Source of the DNA: Anastatus disparis
Taxonomy: Eukaryota; Arthropoda; Insecta; Hymenoptera; Eupelmidae
Reading direction: 5' to 3'
DNA: 64,000 nt
Assembly: GCA_017163975.1 (NCBI GenBank)
Contig: JAFFSR010000221.1
Coordinates: 7,440,001 to 7,504,000 of the forward strand
The translations under genes were made by a program, and so were the position numbers. Below, one piece after another: positions 26,002-39,765 of this stretch. The notes beneath the pieces were generated by a model. The model was not told the DNA's origin. It did not search any database and saw nothing but the letters and a program-made list of their open reading frames with translations. Within the stretch, counting starts at the first letter, position 1. Every line of letters starts with the position of its first letter.

Positions 26002-29000
26002 TTTTATTACCCTATTGAGATATAAAAACGTTAAAAAAAAAGAAAGGAGAAAATGAAGGAAAAAAGAAAAAGTAATGCTTGGTCAAGTGAGACTTTTATC
26101 TACTGACGCTGTACTTAATGACATTTTTCGGTCATTTACGATAGCCAAAAGCCCATTTTCTGCCGATGACAGGCGAAAATTCACTTCTTTTCATTTTATC
26201 CCTTGTGTGGCATTCAATGAATCCTACGTATATTTTATTCACTATCTAATCTTCTCTCACTTTGATTTTTATTGCTCGTTAAAATCTCATTTACTCAAAA
26301 TTTTTATATACCAGTAGTCGTCGATTTATGATAACTTACGTTAAAAAATGTACTTTACCAAAAAAAAAATATGATCATAATCTTTTTATAAATGCATGGA
26401 GAGAAATTTTATGAGCGAAATTACTATATTTTATTTTAACTGCAAAATAAACTTGATTTTTTATAAAAATTACTATCACAGCTAAATTTAGCATATTTAT
26501 TGTAAAAATCAATATGTTCATAAAAAAAAGTATTTTGTATAATTTACTACAATTTCAAGTACAATCTCAAGTACTAATTTTACGTACATAATTCCTCTGT
26601 GCGCTAGTCAAATACGAAATGATTATTCGAAAAAGGAGCAAAGAGAAACATTATTTTAATTACAAGAGAAATTTAAAGAATTTATTTTCAATTCAATTTT
26701 TCTGCATTTTACATTATTTTATTGCAAACATGGTATTTTTAGCAGCGACCATTAGCATTATTTACACTTCATTTGACTAATATTTTGCAATGTAAGGCCA
26801 CACGTGCTTTTGATACGGGAATGATGATTGAAAATCGACAACGCGCGTTTTATTTTTATCGAATCATAAATTAAGTTTGGCTAAAATTTGATTAATGGTA
26901 TTTTCAAAAGAAAATATTAGATTTGTGTTTAATAAAAAGTTGTAAATGTATTTTAAAAAACTTACTTTATTCCACGAATAATATTACAACCATTGTTGTG
27001 GAAATATAATTTTTGTCTTTATATTTTGCAAAACAAGTATCGTAAACAACTGCTGACTTTTTTTTTATAATGAATAGAATTTTAAAATATGCTTTGATAT
27101 ACATTTATGCTTGTAAATTATGGTCTATAACATTACACGGTAAAATTGTATTACTAACTCACAGAAAAGTTTTTATTAAAAAAATTTTTTTTTTAAATAA
27201 TATTACAAAAACATATTATAAAGCGCAAAGAATAAAATACACAACATATATTTTGAAAAAAATGCATGATTTTAATGAATATATGTGCGCGCGTGTGCAT
27301 CCGTCTGTGTATACGCGTATATAGCAATCATTTATAACTTTAGAAAGACTAATCGATTTTCATCTATAACAACTCATTTTCTTTTTTTTTATCGTTATTC
27401 TTTGTTATACATGGTAAAGTACCTTTTTTATAAGCGATCATAATCTTATGGACCATTATAGGTAATTCCGAGGGTAATTCAATGAAATTTCAATGAATGG
27501 TTAGGAGCAATAAGCGCTTTCATTGAATAATTAAATTATCAAACGTTTTTAATCGAGTAGTTTTTTAAAAAAATTTGATTTCACTAAAAAAATTGAATTT
27601 TGTTTCTGCATAACGTTTTGATTACATTAAGAACTATCGATCTAAAAATTCTCCGTAGCATTAGCTTTTTTATATTTTCCTATCGAATTTTTTTTATAAT
27701 TTATAACGCCTACTGTTTCCAATATTTTTACTTATACTATTTTTATATATTTTTTTAATTGCTTACATTTGATCAACAGATCAATGTTTTTTATGCAAAG
27801 CGAATTTTAGATTTTATTTTTTTTATTTATTTCAAATAAAAAAGATTACTCGATATTCTTTGATTTATTTATTCCATTTCAATAATTCTAAAAATAACGT
27901 TATTTTTTCGTTTTGATTACAAGTTAATTTTTTTTATATACGATGTATATAATAAATTATTTCAAATTTATCTGTGTTCGTTCATAACATTTTTATCATT
28001 CAAAATTTAATTGGTTTACATTAGCTACTACTCTTTTTTTACGCAAAAAAATTGGCATTCTTTTAATTAAAATTCCAATACAAAAATATTCGTTGTAAAT
28101 TATTGACTTTATAAAATTCTTATTAGATTTTTAAATTAAATACAATAAAATTGCAATAAAATATTTTTCAAAAATAGATCGCTCTGCCATTCCTCAATAG
28201 TTAGTTTTTAAAAATACAAATAACACTGGTTATTTATATAAAATATTTCATAGACTTTAATATTGATGATGTCGAACTCATTGCTCTTATGGAGTCTTTC
28301 ACTTTTTACTCAAATATTGTTGTTAGATTAATTAACTATTATTGTTAGTTAAATTAACAGTTGAGCGCTTAAGATATCATAATTAAAATTATTTGTACGA
28401 AAGAAGAAAATACAAGTACAATTAAATTGTTCTTGAGAAAAGTATAAAACATCAAAGTAATAAATTATTTATTATAATTTAATGACGTTCTGTACTTTTT
28501 TTAGAAACAATGTTTTAATGTATTTTCTCCTTTTATAGAAATATTCCTAATAATTATGTCTGTTCAACTCTTGATTTTCAAGTTAAAATAATATTTGAAT
28601 AAATAACAAACTTGATTGGACAACAAGTCTGGTCCCTTCTTAAAGTTATCATCTTGCAATGGTTTTTCCGTATACAATTTTTAAAATTTGATTTTTATAT
28701 TCCAAATTTAAGCAAACATGTATTTTTAAGATTATTTAATAGAATAAGTATTAATGATTATAAGATAGAACTTTTACTTTTGATAGTGGCTTCTTATTAT
28801 AAGGAAATTTTGGACTTCAAAAGGTCGTATTGAAAAATGACATTCTCTTTGATTGCTTTCAAGGTCTAGCAACACCTTACATTCAATCGGACTATACCAA
28901 AGCTTGTTCTCCTTAGAAAATATAAAAATAAGTTGTGAATGTTAGAATTCTTTTTTATAATAAATACAATTTTTTTTAAATAATTAAAATATTGATAAAA

Positions 29001-32000
29001 ATACTTTAAAATGTTTATAATTTTTAATAATAGATTAAGTTTAAACACTGAATATTATACAAAGCTCAATTTAAAAAAAAATCCTACATTAATAATAAAT
29101 TTTTATAGTCTTTAAACCCAATAATATTTGGTAGAATCTAATTTATTCCAAAGTTTTACCTAGACTTTTAGGAAAATCAATAGAAATTTAATTTTCTTCG
29201 CAAATTTAAGGCAATATCGTTTTTTTTTTAAATAAAGAAGAGGTATACTTAAATACCGAACAAAGAAAAGCCATGATTAAATATCAATGTTTTTGATGTC
29301 ACTACGTCTTCAACACTTCGTTTAAAAATTAATCATATCACGCGATTTGATCGATCGAAAACCAGAAATAAACCTGTTTCATTCAAATTTCATTGGTTTT
29401 TAGAAAAAAACATATCTTTTTTCCAACACCTGTCGTTATTTCGAAATTTTTTTTTTTAATTTGAGTACTGTAGCAACCGAAATAAATGATTTTAAAATTT
29501 ATTTTATGAATTATTGTTCAAATCGTACTTTTCCATATAATTAAACATATCAAAAATTATTAATATAGAATAATTTATTCATTATTGAAGGTATTTTGAT
29601 ATTGTAATTATTGGATTTTGAAATTTCTTTTTAAAAATTATATATTAATAACTAATATTGTTCAATAACAGATTATATATAATGTAAAATAAAGCTATTA
29701 TTATCATTGTTTCCATTGAGCTAAAAGTAATAGATTTATGTATATTATTAAAAATAATTTAATTGGCTTGAGAATACATGATTTATAATTTTGCTTATGA
29801 ATATTTAACATTATTATTATTGTTATTATTATTTTGATATTATTAATATGTGTATTATTAATAGGTCAAGGTCAATTTGGAGAAGCCAAAAAGAAACGTG
29901 AATCAAAAATTTTAAATTTACATAATATTAACATTTTTGAAGACGTAATCATAAATTTGTGTGGCGTAATTTTAAAAATTCATTAATTTCAGACATTAAT
30001 CCGATGAAAATTTATAGTCAATATCATTACCCACAGCGCGCAAACTTTCAATATTTTATGAGTAATATGTAATGAAAAATTGATTATCATACGTATAAAA
30101 TAAAAACATGAAAGATATATCTTAGATAAATATATGACAATGCGCGATGTGTTATTTCGATTATTTTAGTTATAAGGTAAAGAGTATTAATCTTAAAACG
30201 TGTTATTTTCCATCGAGAATTTTCATAAAAGTTTTTACGATTGTACAACCTTTTCTATGAATAATTTATTCGCGCCTCTCTCCAGAGAATTCAATAAAAA
30301 AACACTGTGTTATTGTAAAAACTTAAGGGAGTTCAAATATAACTAACTACGTATGGCATTAAAATTAATGTAGTTGGTTTTTATATTAATTGCGGAGTTA
30401 TAAGCATAGACGTCGTTAATATATAACATTAATAAAATAAAAATCATCATTGCGTTATTAACCCGTTAAGGCCAAGAAACTATTTGAAAAGTAAAAAAAT
30501 TTTTTTCATATATACGACTTATTTGAAGCTCATCCGGAATCTTTCAACAGTTTTTATAGGCCTATAAAATCTGTAAGTCCATTTTCTTGGATGTGACACA
30601 TAAAGGTCTCTATGAATGCTCCACAAACCAGCCACTCGTATTAAAATATAAAAAAGCATAAAATGATAATATTTAGACCCTTTTACAAAAAGCCTTAACT
30701 TTGGTAATACTAAAATGACGTGTAATTTTTTTATGCAAAGTATACGTTGCATGGCAAATGTTGAAAAGTGAAATAATTTTGAAAATTCAATTATTTGCAT
30801 TTTTTATAAAAGAAAAAAGTAAAATTGAAAAATTTTACACCGCAAACATGTTTTTCTTCGTCTACTTCTTTATTCTGATCACTTACATTTGTTCAATATT
30901 GAAAACTGAATTTCGTTTGTTAACTTTGAACTTTACACCGCACATATGTAGGTAACGAGTCAAAAGTGCCTGTTATTTTAATTTTGTGAAAAAATTCTAT
31001 AATACATTTAAAGATATTTAAAATTTTTTGAAAGATTCAATATTAAAAAAGAAAATTTCTTTACACAGAATATATTCTATTTTTTTTTATTCATACATGA
31101 TTTCTTCTATTGTAATGTCCAAAAAGAATTCAAAATTTTTCACTATGAGTAACTTTTTCATATTTGTGTCAAATCTAAAAGTAAAAAGAAAAAGAACATG
31201 TATGAAAGTTGAAATCTTTCAACTAGAAAATAAATGTTATTCAATTCAATGCATTTGCAATAGTGCAGTGATATATAAAAACAATCGCATGCATATCGGT
31301 ATATTTAATTTTTTGACACTATGATTGAAAATCAATTTTTTTTCTTCTAATTACCGGAATTGATAAAAATAATTAAAATCGTTTTTATTCTTTTCTTCGA
31401 ACGGAAAAATTTTTCCTACCTAAATTCAAGCTTATTTTATCATAAAACCAAAAATATGTTTATTAATTTATTTTCTATTAATATTTCAATATTCAATATT
31501 ATTGTTCTAATTTGTAGTACGCAGATGCCTTGAATATCCAAACAAATTAATAAGCTAATCTAATAAATTATTAGTTAATATGAATGTTATACTATAAACC
31601 CATTATCAATATAACTTTTCACTAATCCACTATCTTTTTTTTATATATTAATATACCTGTTAAATCATAATTAGAGAAGAGAAATATTTGCATAATAACA
31701 ACGTAAACTGATCCTCTTAACATAAATTTACTTAACGTTAGTTCTCAATTAAGACGATTCAAACTTTTTAAATTTGAAAATTCATTAAAATATTTATTAA
31801 TAAGGTCATTAACATCATCGAGACATGAAGAAAGACTTGCGTGAAGAAGTTACGGAAATGTTTAGAAAAATCTTTAAAATACCTCACGGCTAAACTTATC
31901 GAGTAAATGTAATGTGAAAAAGGAAGCTCAATGTATTCGGCCTGTTTAAATTTAAATGTCGCAAACTGCTCGATATTCAAAGTATATTCAATTGATACGT

Positions 32001-34345
32001 GTAGTTTTTTGGAGCGCTTGATTTCACAATTCTCACTTTAAATGTATCCGAATAAATTTAACCTTTATTTATCTAAATGGATTACGTGCGTTATGTTGCC
32101 CAATATGGAATTTTAAAAAACAGAACTTATAAGTAATTAAGCAATCGATATAAAATATGTATGGATATATGTGTTGTTTTAAGCATGTTGAAAATGTCTT
32201 ATCTAATCTCTTGTTTCTTAAAGTTAGATGTTTGATTAATTAAAATACGTTTCTTGCTTGTTTTTATCTGTCGAATTGTAATTACAAATTTTCAGGCACG
32301 TGTCCAAAAATAATTCATTTGTTTTTAAAACGGTTTAAATTATTTTTTTGTTTTGTTTAATCAATCGATTCTTATTGTTGTATTAAAAGAAGCAGCGGCA
32401 AGAAGATTTAAAAACTTGTTTTTAAATTTTCAATCACATTGTTTAAAACTCGAACTTTTTTTTCTGAATTAAATTTTTGAATGAGTAATTTTATTCTTTA
32501 AATAGTTTTACAAGAATTTAAAATAAGTTTAAAAGGCTCAATTTGTCGGAATGACGAATAAAGTTTAAATGATGTTCATTTAAAAATTCGCTGTTTTTAC
32601 AAGTGGTATGTGCAATTAATTTTTTCAAAGTTTTTAAATTCAAACAAAATATAAATTATAGCGGTTCGTAACTTTTGTTAAATTAACTTTTATTTAGATG
32701 AAAGCAATTTAAATTTGAATATTATAAATATTTTATTTTTCATTTTATTTTTTTAATCAAAATTTAATAAATCAAGATTAGGTAAATAAAAATTATTTAA
32801 ATTTAAAAATCAATGAGAGTATGCTAAACTATACGTGATTCTTTTTTCCAATTCATCGAAAGTTTAAATAATCCGCTTTTCCAAATATTCGTTATCATTT
32901 GATTTTGAAAATTATACGACAATATTATTCTTTCTTATATCGTACAAAAAGCAGAATTTGCATTTAATAAATATTAATAACAAACCAATATTTTTAAAAA
33001 TAATATTCCTAAAAATACCATAGAACTGTATCACAAAAGAAAGATTATATCAAAATATATTTCCTGAAAAAAATTTTTTTTAAACTATAATAAGAAAAGA
33101 TGTATAAAAAGAAACGTTCAATGTTACTCCAAGGTAAGTACGGTCAGCCCGTATTATAAACGCTTCTTTCTAACGTTATCGCGCGAGACGTTTACAAAAG
33201 CCCAGAGAGAAGAACGCAAAGGATGTATGAAAAATATGATAGCTCAGTGACATGCTAATTTAAAATAAAAAAAGAATAGAGAAAAGAAATAAAGATGCTG
33301 TATTCGCATAATCCTTGTACGCCTTATATATGCATATATCGACATGACACGAGATATATAATATAAATTTTATTTGATAAAAAAGTTTAAATCTTTTTGA
33401 TTGCACACATTCACGTGATTTTGGTATTTCATTGTTTTATTTTTAAATAACGATATACTTACTTTTATCACTTTTCATTTTCTTTCGTTTCGATTCACAT
33501 TTTTTTCTTTGGCGTTGTAAATGTTTCAATGTCTCAATACTTTTCTTCTTCTTTTTTTTCTTTTTTTAATCGGTGAAACGATGATGTAAGGGGTGAGATA
33601 AGTTCTAGTCCATTGAACTAAGACAGCCGCTTCGTATAATCACTTTTGTTAATTCTTTTTTTAAATATGACAGAATTTTTTCAACGAAACTTCTTCGTAA
33701 AACGTAGAAATATTTCGTTTGTATTTCGTCCAAAATTAGTCGTTTCGACTAAATTTTCATTTTTATTCACGGCAAAAAAAATAAATATTATTAACGTAGC
33801 GTGAAAAGAAAGAAAAGAACCGTAAAAATCATGCAACGTAGCAATTCTGTATCGTCTCTTCTTTAAAATTTTTATTACATTTCATCACGTCTTCGTTGCC
33901 AGTAATATCCATGTATATGATTTTTCTTATCTTTTTTTTTATTCTTTCAAAAAATTAAACCGCATGAATGTCTTAATGATATAACCGCACTTAATACTAC
34001 ACACGTAATTTTAAATTGTTTTAATATTTAACTTTAATTTCTTCTTTTTCAATTAATCTTATGCTTAAATTTTAAAATTATTGCACACTTTACAATTTAA
34101 TGTAAAATTGATTTTTTTACATTAATCACTTCTAGACACAATAAAATAAAACTGTATTTAAAAAATTCACGTTTTTTCTGAGTAGAACCTTTTAAAAAAA
34201 AACGTAACTTGTTATAATAAAATAGTAAAAATAGTAAGTTTATATCACCAACACAATACAAAAACAAAACAGATTTCCCTTTTATTTATTTGAAATAAAT
34301 TTTTTTTCTACTATTTAAAAAAAAAATCTTATTCTCATTCGATAC
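26002..34345. other. No gene seen
   Basis: Eight kilobases of AT-rich DNA with scattered short frames (26075, 27070, 28612, 28866, 30519, 30758, 31028, 31768), none with domain-like composition. An ATT-rich run lies at about 29810-29870. A GC-richer patch at about 33130-33240, containing CGCGCGAGACG, precedes the promoter-like block at 34.35 kb and may belong to its regulatory region. Confidence 0.35.
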
Positions 34346-34655
34346 TATAAAAGCTGAGAGCTTTCTAGGGGATTTCACATAAGAGTGAAAGGTGTAAGTG
34401 GTGCGAACGCGTCGACGGTTACGGCGAAACTAAAGTGTACGTCCTCCGCGCCAAACAATTTGTATATGGAGAAGTGAAGAGAAGTTCGCGCGCAGAGAGC
34501 AGAGAGTTAGACGAGTCACACAGTACACGTTTATGTCGTTTCCCGTGCTACATATCGCCTCCCAAAAACCTTTACTATGGTGGGAACCAAGAAAACAGAA
34601 GATACTATATAAGTCAAAGAGATTACACGCGTGTACGAGAAACGCGCGTGTCGAT
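34346..34655 (+). promoter_or_regulatory. TATA/initiator core promoter and GC-rich leader of an unidentified transcript
   Basis: TATAAAAG at 34346-34353 is followed, with the T at -31, by a TCA initiator whose A is 34377. From there to about 34655 the DNA is unusually GC- and CpG-rich for this window (for example GCGAACGCGTCGACGG), as in insect 5' UTR exons. The first ATG opens only a four-codon frame; the next (34533) opens a 74-codon frame whose second half is AT-driven. I cannot identify a product, and no downstream exon is evident. It may be a non-coding first exon or a lncRNA start. Confidence 0.4.
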
Positions 34656-35617
34656 TTTTTATACTACAATTTTTATTTTTTTCCTTATAAAAAAGACTTT
34701 GGATATATTTATATACTTGAATTTCTTCTTAATTCCATTAATAAACATTTTGTTTGAGTTTCTTTTATTATACGTGCGAAATTTTTTTTTTTATTGTTAT
34801 TTATAGCGCGAGAGAAATTGGAAAACTTTAAGTGATTCTTTTACATATTTTTTTTTATTTTTAACGCTACTAACGCTTTACTTTTCTTTTTAGAATGTTA
34901 CAATTTTTATAACTTTTGTCGATAGTGCGAAAATTTTTTTTATTGCGCAGCTGGAATATAAGTTATGATGTTTCTTTTAATTAAAAAAAAAATGTTGATG
35001 TTTCTTTTGTAATATTAACTATTACTGCTTTTCTTTGTTCAAAAGGATTGAAAATTCTCTTGATAGATTTTAAAATGTTTTTTTTTATTTATTATGGAAT
35101 ATTAAAGATTCCATTAATAAAATCGATTTTTCCATACGTGATAATGTAGATATAAAATACAAAGTCAGTGATATTTATAATGTTACACGAATAAATTAGC
35201 AATATCCATTCGATAATGTTAAACAAAAAGTATATGTCTCATTAATCTTCGGTATACTATAAAAGAAAAAAAAAATGATATCGCTGTTGCCGCTCTGGTG
35301 AGCTTTCTTTTTTACTGTGTTTATAAAGTAAATATATTTTTAAAAAATAATTATAGATGTATTCAAAGCGTTCTCCCTCGTCTTAAGACAAGTTATATTT
35401 AACGATTACCCTTATTATTCTTACAGTAATATACGTTTCAAAGGAATTTCGTTAAAACATAATTGTTACTTTTTTTAAATGAATAAAAATAATATTTAAC
35501 GAGTTTTAAATTACTTATACCGATTATGTTTTAAAATGTAATTTTAAAAATTAAATAAAAAATAAAAAAAAAAAGATATTTAGAGGAATATTGCTGAATC
35601 GTAATGATTTTTTTAAT
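34656..35617. other. No gene seen
   Basis: AT-rich DNA following the GC-rich leader. No exon with splice signals and coding bias could be found. Confidence 0.4.
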
Positions 35618-35809
35618 TTTATTTAACATCGCTGTATTAATGTTATTATAGCGATGCTAATTAGCGACGGAGGTCATCAGTGTGTTTATGAACAAAGCAC
35701 ATATAACGTACAGTGGTGCTTGTATCAATCGACCGCCGAGAGCAGGATTCGAACTCGAGACCTAGAGATTACAAATCCATCGCTCTACTGAGTGAGCCAC
35801 TGAGACCTC
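35618..35809 (-). mobile_element. tRNA-derived SINE, family 1, copy 2
   Basis: On the minus strand it starts GAGGTCTCAGTGGCTCACTC, contains the B box GAGTTCGAATCC and ends with the same GATGTTAAATAAAAT-type tail as the copies at 14.5 and 63.4 kb. The anticodon-arm equivalent reads GATTTGTAATC. The differences from the other copies are spread over its length, so the family has not been active very recently at this site. Confidence 0.85.
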
Positions 35810-36294
35810 GCCTCAACGATGCTCTCATTTTTAAATGTTTAACATTTTTTCGATCGCTCTTTTTTAATAGCCTATTAAAATAAATATGATGATTGATAAA
35901 AGTAAAGAATTGAAAAATGCAAGCGTTATTATTAGAATAGCAAGATTCAAACTTTTTTTTATTTATTTATAAACTATTAGAACATAATCGTTATAAATAA
36001 TTTTGAAAACTCAAATTTTATTTTGATTCGTTTAAAAAATAGCCATCATATTTATAAAAATTTGTCATGCAATTTTCATCATACGTAATAATATAAAAAC
36101 ACTAATTCATAAAATATTTAACATATTTTTTAAAAATTCAAACTGATTTAATTTAAGTAATATTCAACATACATGAATAATCATAATTAATCTTAATCAA
36201 GATTTAATATATATGAAATTCTTATGCTATTACATACTAAGCACCCTGTATTGTTCAAAATTGTTACGTTTCATCTATTAAAATTAGTTGCAAT

Positions 36295-36386
36295 ATGTTA
36301 ATGAACGTGTGATTATACTATATAATACAATTATATATTATTTTATATAATTATATTATAGAGCACAATCACACGTTCGTCAACAT
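36295..36386. repeat. Inverted repeat with AT-rich loop
   Basis: Terminal arms of 20 bp (36295-36314 and 36367-36386) match at 18 of 20 positions in inverted orientation (core GAACGTGTGATT) and enclose an AT-only core that is itself partly palindromic. It is probably a tiny MITE with an expanded TA centre, like the blocks at 4.4 and 49.85 kb. Confidence 0.7.
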
Positions 36387-39300
36387 ACTCATTTGTTTTG
36401 CTATTAAATTACATTAGAAATATTTCAGATTAAATAAAATTCTTTTAATAATGAATAAAAAAAAGATTTAAAATACTAAAAATTGAGCTTCGTGTTATAT
36501 TTTTACATACTATTACAACAATAAATATTTTGTGAGGCTATTTTTATAGTTTCAAACAAAAAAATATAAATAAAAGGAATTTTATTTTATCTATTTACAT
36601 ATAAAATGAAATTTAATAAAGATATTGATCAAGCTTATATGATTCTGAGGACGGATTTTTTTAGTCTTTTATTCTTTTATTATTCTCAATAAATACGGTG
36701 TTTCTCTTTCAAATGCCTGAAGCATTTCAAATTTTTATTGTATTATATAATACAACATAAAATAACAATTGTTTTACCTTATGCAGCATAAATATGAAGT
36801 TTATTCAATAATAATATAACTTGCATAAAACTCAAATGCATGTAATGTAATCGTTTAACAATAATTTATTAAGAAAATTATTTATTAAAAAGAATTCCAT
36901 ATTCAATTTTAATCTAAAAATTATTTTAAAATAGAAGACAAAAAATAGAATCAAATTTTACGGGTCAGCGATTTTTAATAAATTTAAAATTTTAATACTT
37001 AATTATACTTCCTAGCAAAGGAAATTGCGCGATAGTCAAAAAAAAAAGATTTTTCAAATAATGCTATAAAAACATGTTTTTAGATAAGAGAAAAAATAAA
37101 TATATAATTTTTCGAAAATTCTTATGCGCGCAAGTATGCGTAGGCGAGCGTGAATTATTCAAAAAGGACACAAAGCCAATAAGAAAATCGCTGGATTATT
37201 AATAATTTCATTATTTTAAAGATTATAAAATCAGTGTTTTCCAATGTTTTCACTAGATTCAGAACTTTTCAAGTGAATAAAAAATTTTTAAATTTAATAT
37301 CTATTTTTAGAAAATGTAAAATTTTTTATTCGTTGTAATATTATGAAAATAAAGTTGTAGGTGTAAAGATCAATGAAGATTTACAATTTTATAAAAAGTA
37401 ATAAATTTCTCTACTTGATTATTGAAATTAATACTTCTTTCTTTTTACTTAAATTAAAAAAGAATTGTTAAGAATGTTCTATAAACTAAGCTTATGAAAA
37501 AGTGAGATAAATAAATGTAAGTAAAATCTATAAAACTTATTTAATTGCAAAAAATAGCTAATAAAAAAGTTCGACTTTTCTTTCAAGTGTACGAAAATTC
37601 GTTATTCAAAAATTTGTACATACTTTTCAATCACCGCCACGCAATTAAAATTTCTTTTTTGTCAGCACATAAAAATCAAAATTTTCTAAAAATAAATACA
37701 GTACAGTACAGTTTTCCTATTGATACTATTTTAAGAACTTTTTTTAAAACCTCTTGAATGACTGTCCCGACAGACTGAATTGTTTTTCTAGTCATTAGAC
37801 AGATGTAAAGATCCGACATATACAAGCTATTTAATGCTTTATTAGTGATACATAAAATAAACAGTTGTCGTTCATTCGATCAATTCGATTGTTTTACAAA
37901 CGTTACATTTTGATGTATCGCTATAGAATTTTTTAATCAAGAATTTCGTTCTATTTTACAAAATACGAAAACCGGAGTAAAGATAGACAAGCCAAGAAAA
38001 TCTGAGTAATGAAATTAGGAAATTAAGCGCGAAATAGAGCGTAAAAGCTGTTACATTCATGTCTAGATTTATCTTAGATTATTTAGATGGTTCCGAGGTA
38101 ATTGCAGACATCTTGCAGCTGTGTTAAGATAGAAGGCTGGATTATTCTTATCAATCTATGTCGCTACTGGTTTATCGATTAGACTTTTATTGTGATGTAT
38201 GATTTATTAGTTTAATTAATTTATTATAAACTTAACATATTTTATTATTGTGGCTATTAAAATTAATTCACTAACATTGCATATTTTTTAGTATTTAAAA
38301 TTTTACTTGTCAGTAAAAAGTTACTTATTATATTATGAATTGAGAATCTCTGGTAATCAGTGTAAATATAAAATATAATGCTATTTTGTCAAAAAAATAT
38401 ATACAGAGTTTACTAAGTATGTAGGAAGAAACACAATATTTTCTTCGGCGCTGCCATTCATGAAAATGGATACTTTTAGATGAAATTGGAGTCTCATAAT
38501 TTAATATGATAGAATAACTAAAACTGTGCGGTATAAAAATGTTTTCATAAAATTTAAATAACTAAGAAAAATCAAATTTACACATACTTAATAATGAAAT
38601 TAAAAAGTTAAAAATTATAATTGAAAATTAAAATTTAGATATCTAATATACGTGCTTAACAAATCTTTCATGACGTAAAAACTAATGCGTAGTATATTGA
38701 TCACTGCAGCGACAAATGATTTATGAAACTTAGTAAATTGGCCATAATTTAATAAAGTGATTTACTAATTGCTCAATAAAATTGTCATTTCATTTATATT
38801 AACAATAATATCTTGATAATGAATGTTCCCGAAATTGAGTATCCTAAACATTGCTGTGCAAGAAATGATTAATAATAATTTTTTTTCTCCAACGTATATA
38901 ACATCAAATTCCAAAACTCAATTAGACACCAAGATTAAATGAATCGAACTTGTATTGATATTACGTATAAATATTACAACAGAAATATAATTGAGATAAA
39001 TGATTGTTATTTATTAGTTATTTGTGTACGGTTATAAGAATACAACTTCATCATAGATGTTTTATTAAGAAAATATTTTCTAACACTATTTCCAAGTAAT
39101 ATTCGTATTGTAAATGTCTTCCATTAGTTGAAAACGCATGTGATATTTTACGTGCACACGTGTGCAAGAAGACTTCGCTTTCTCTCTTTCCTTTTCATTT
39201 AACTTTTTTTTCTTCCGGATCAACTTTAAATGGGCAGAAGTCCGGTGCTGTCATGTTGGTTTAACAGCACCAGTATAGGTAAGCTAGAAGGATTCGGGTG

Positions 39301-39711
39301 CCCTGAAATTTAAACGCATCGAAATTCGAGCTCAAGTGAATTCGAGCGTAAAAAATTCAGAGATTGATTTTTTTCTTAAACGTCAAAATGTATAAACATA
39401 AATAATTTTTAAGTATCGGTATTTTTATAAAATTGTTTTTGCATTTTGACTTTATTCTTATACGAATTCAAAGTGACATAAAATTTATATAAATATAAAA
39501 AGTTTTTTTGATCGAAAATTTTTTGAACTATTACTAATCCATAAAATTATTTACAATTTATAATTTGAAAACTTTAATACATACAGTTTAGAATGTTCTA
39601 TGTGTATTATTTATCAATATTTTAAAATTATTTGTCATTTCCATTTTATAGAATCAAATGAGTTGAAAATAAAATAAAAATTATTTAAAACTGAAAAAGA
39701 ATTTTCATCTC
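36387..39711. other. No gene seen
   Basis: AT-rich intergenic DNA. The frame at 37545-37757 (plus) has no recognisable feature. At 39240-39270 a short hairpin, GGTGCTGT with ACAGCACC, lies in a GC-richer patch. Confidence 0.4.
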
Positions 39712-39765
39712 TGTAAAGGATTGAACCCACGATCCTTAAGGCGACATGTGGACAGTTCTTTTATC
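39712..39765 (-). mobile_element. tRNA-like SINE relic
   Basis: Read on the minus strand, GTGGGTTCAATCC is a B-box-like sequence preceded by an anticodon-arm-like stretch (TCGCCTTAAGGATC). No acceptor stem can be closed and no tail is evident, so this is a fragment of a tRNA-derived element different from family 1. Confidence 0.35.

Noticed and set aside
26075..26317. 80-codon plus-strand frame with ATG
   Set aside because: Only slightly GC-richer than its surroundings and without a domain, signal or splice context.
34435..34806. 123-codon plus-strand frame
   Set aside because: Has no ATG at its start and its second half is AT-rich hydrophobic sequence; better explained as part of a leader.
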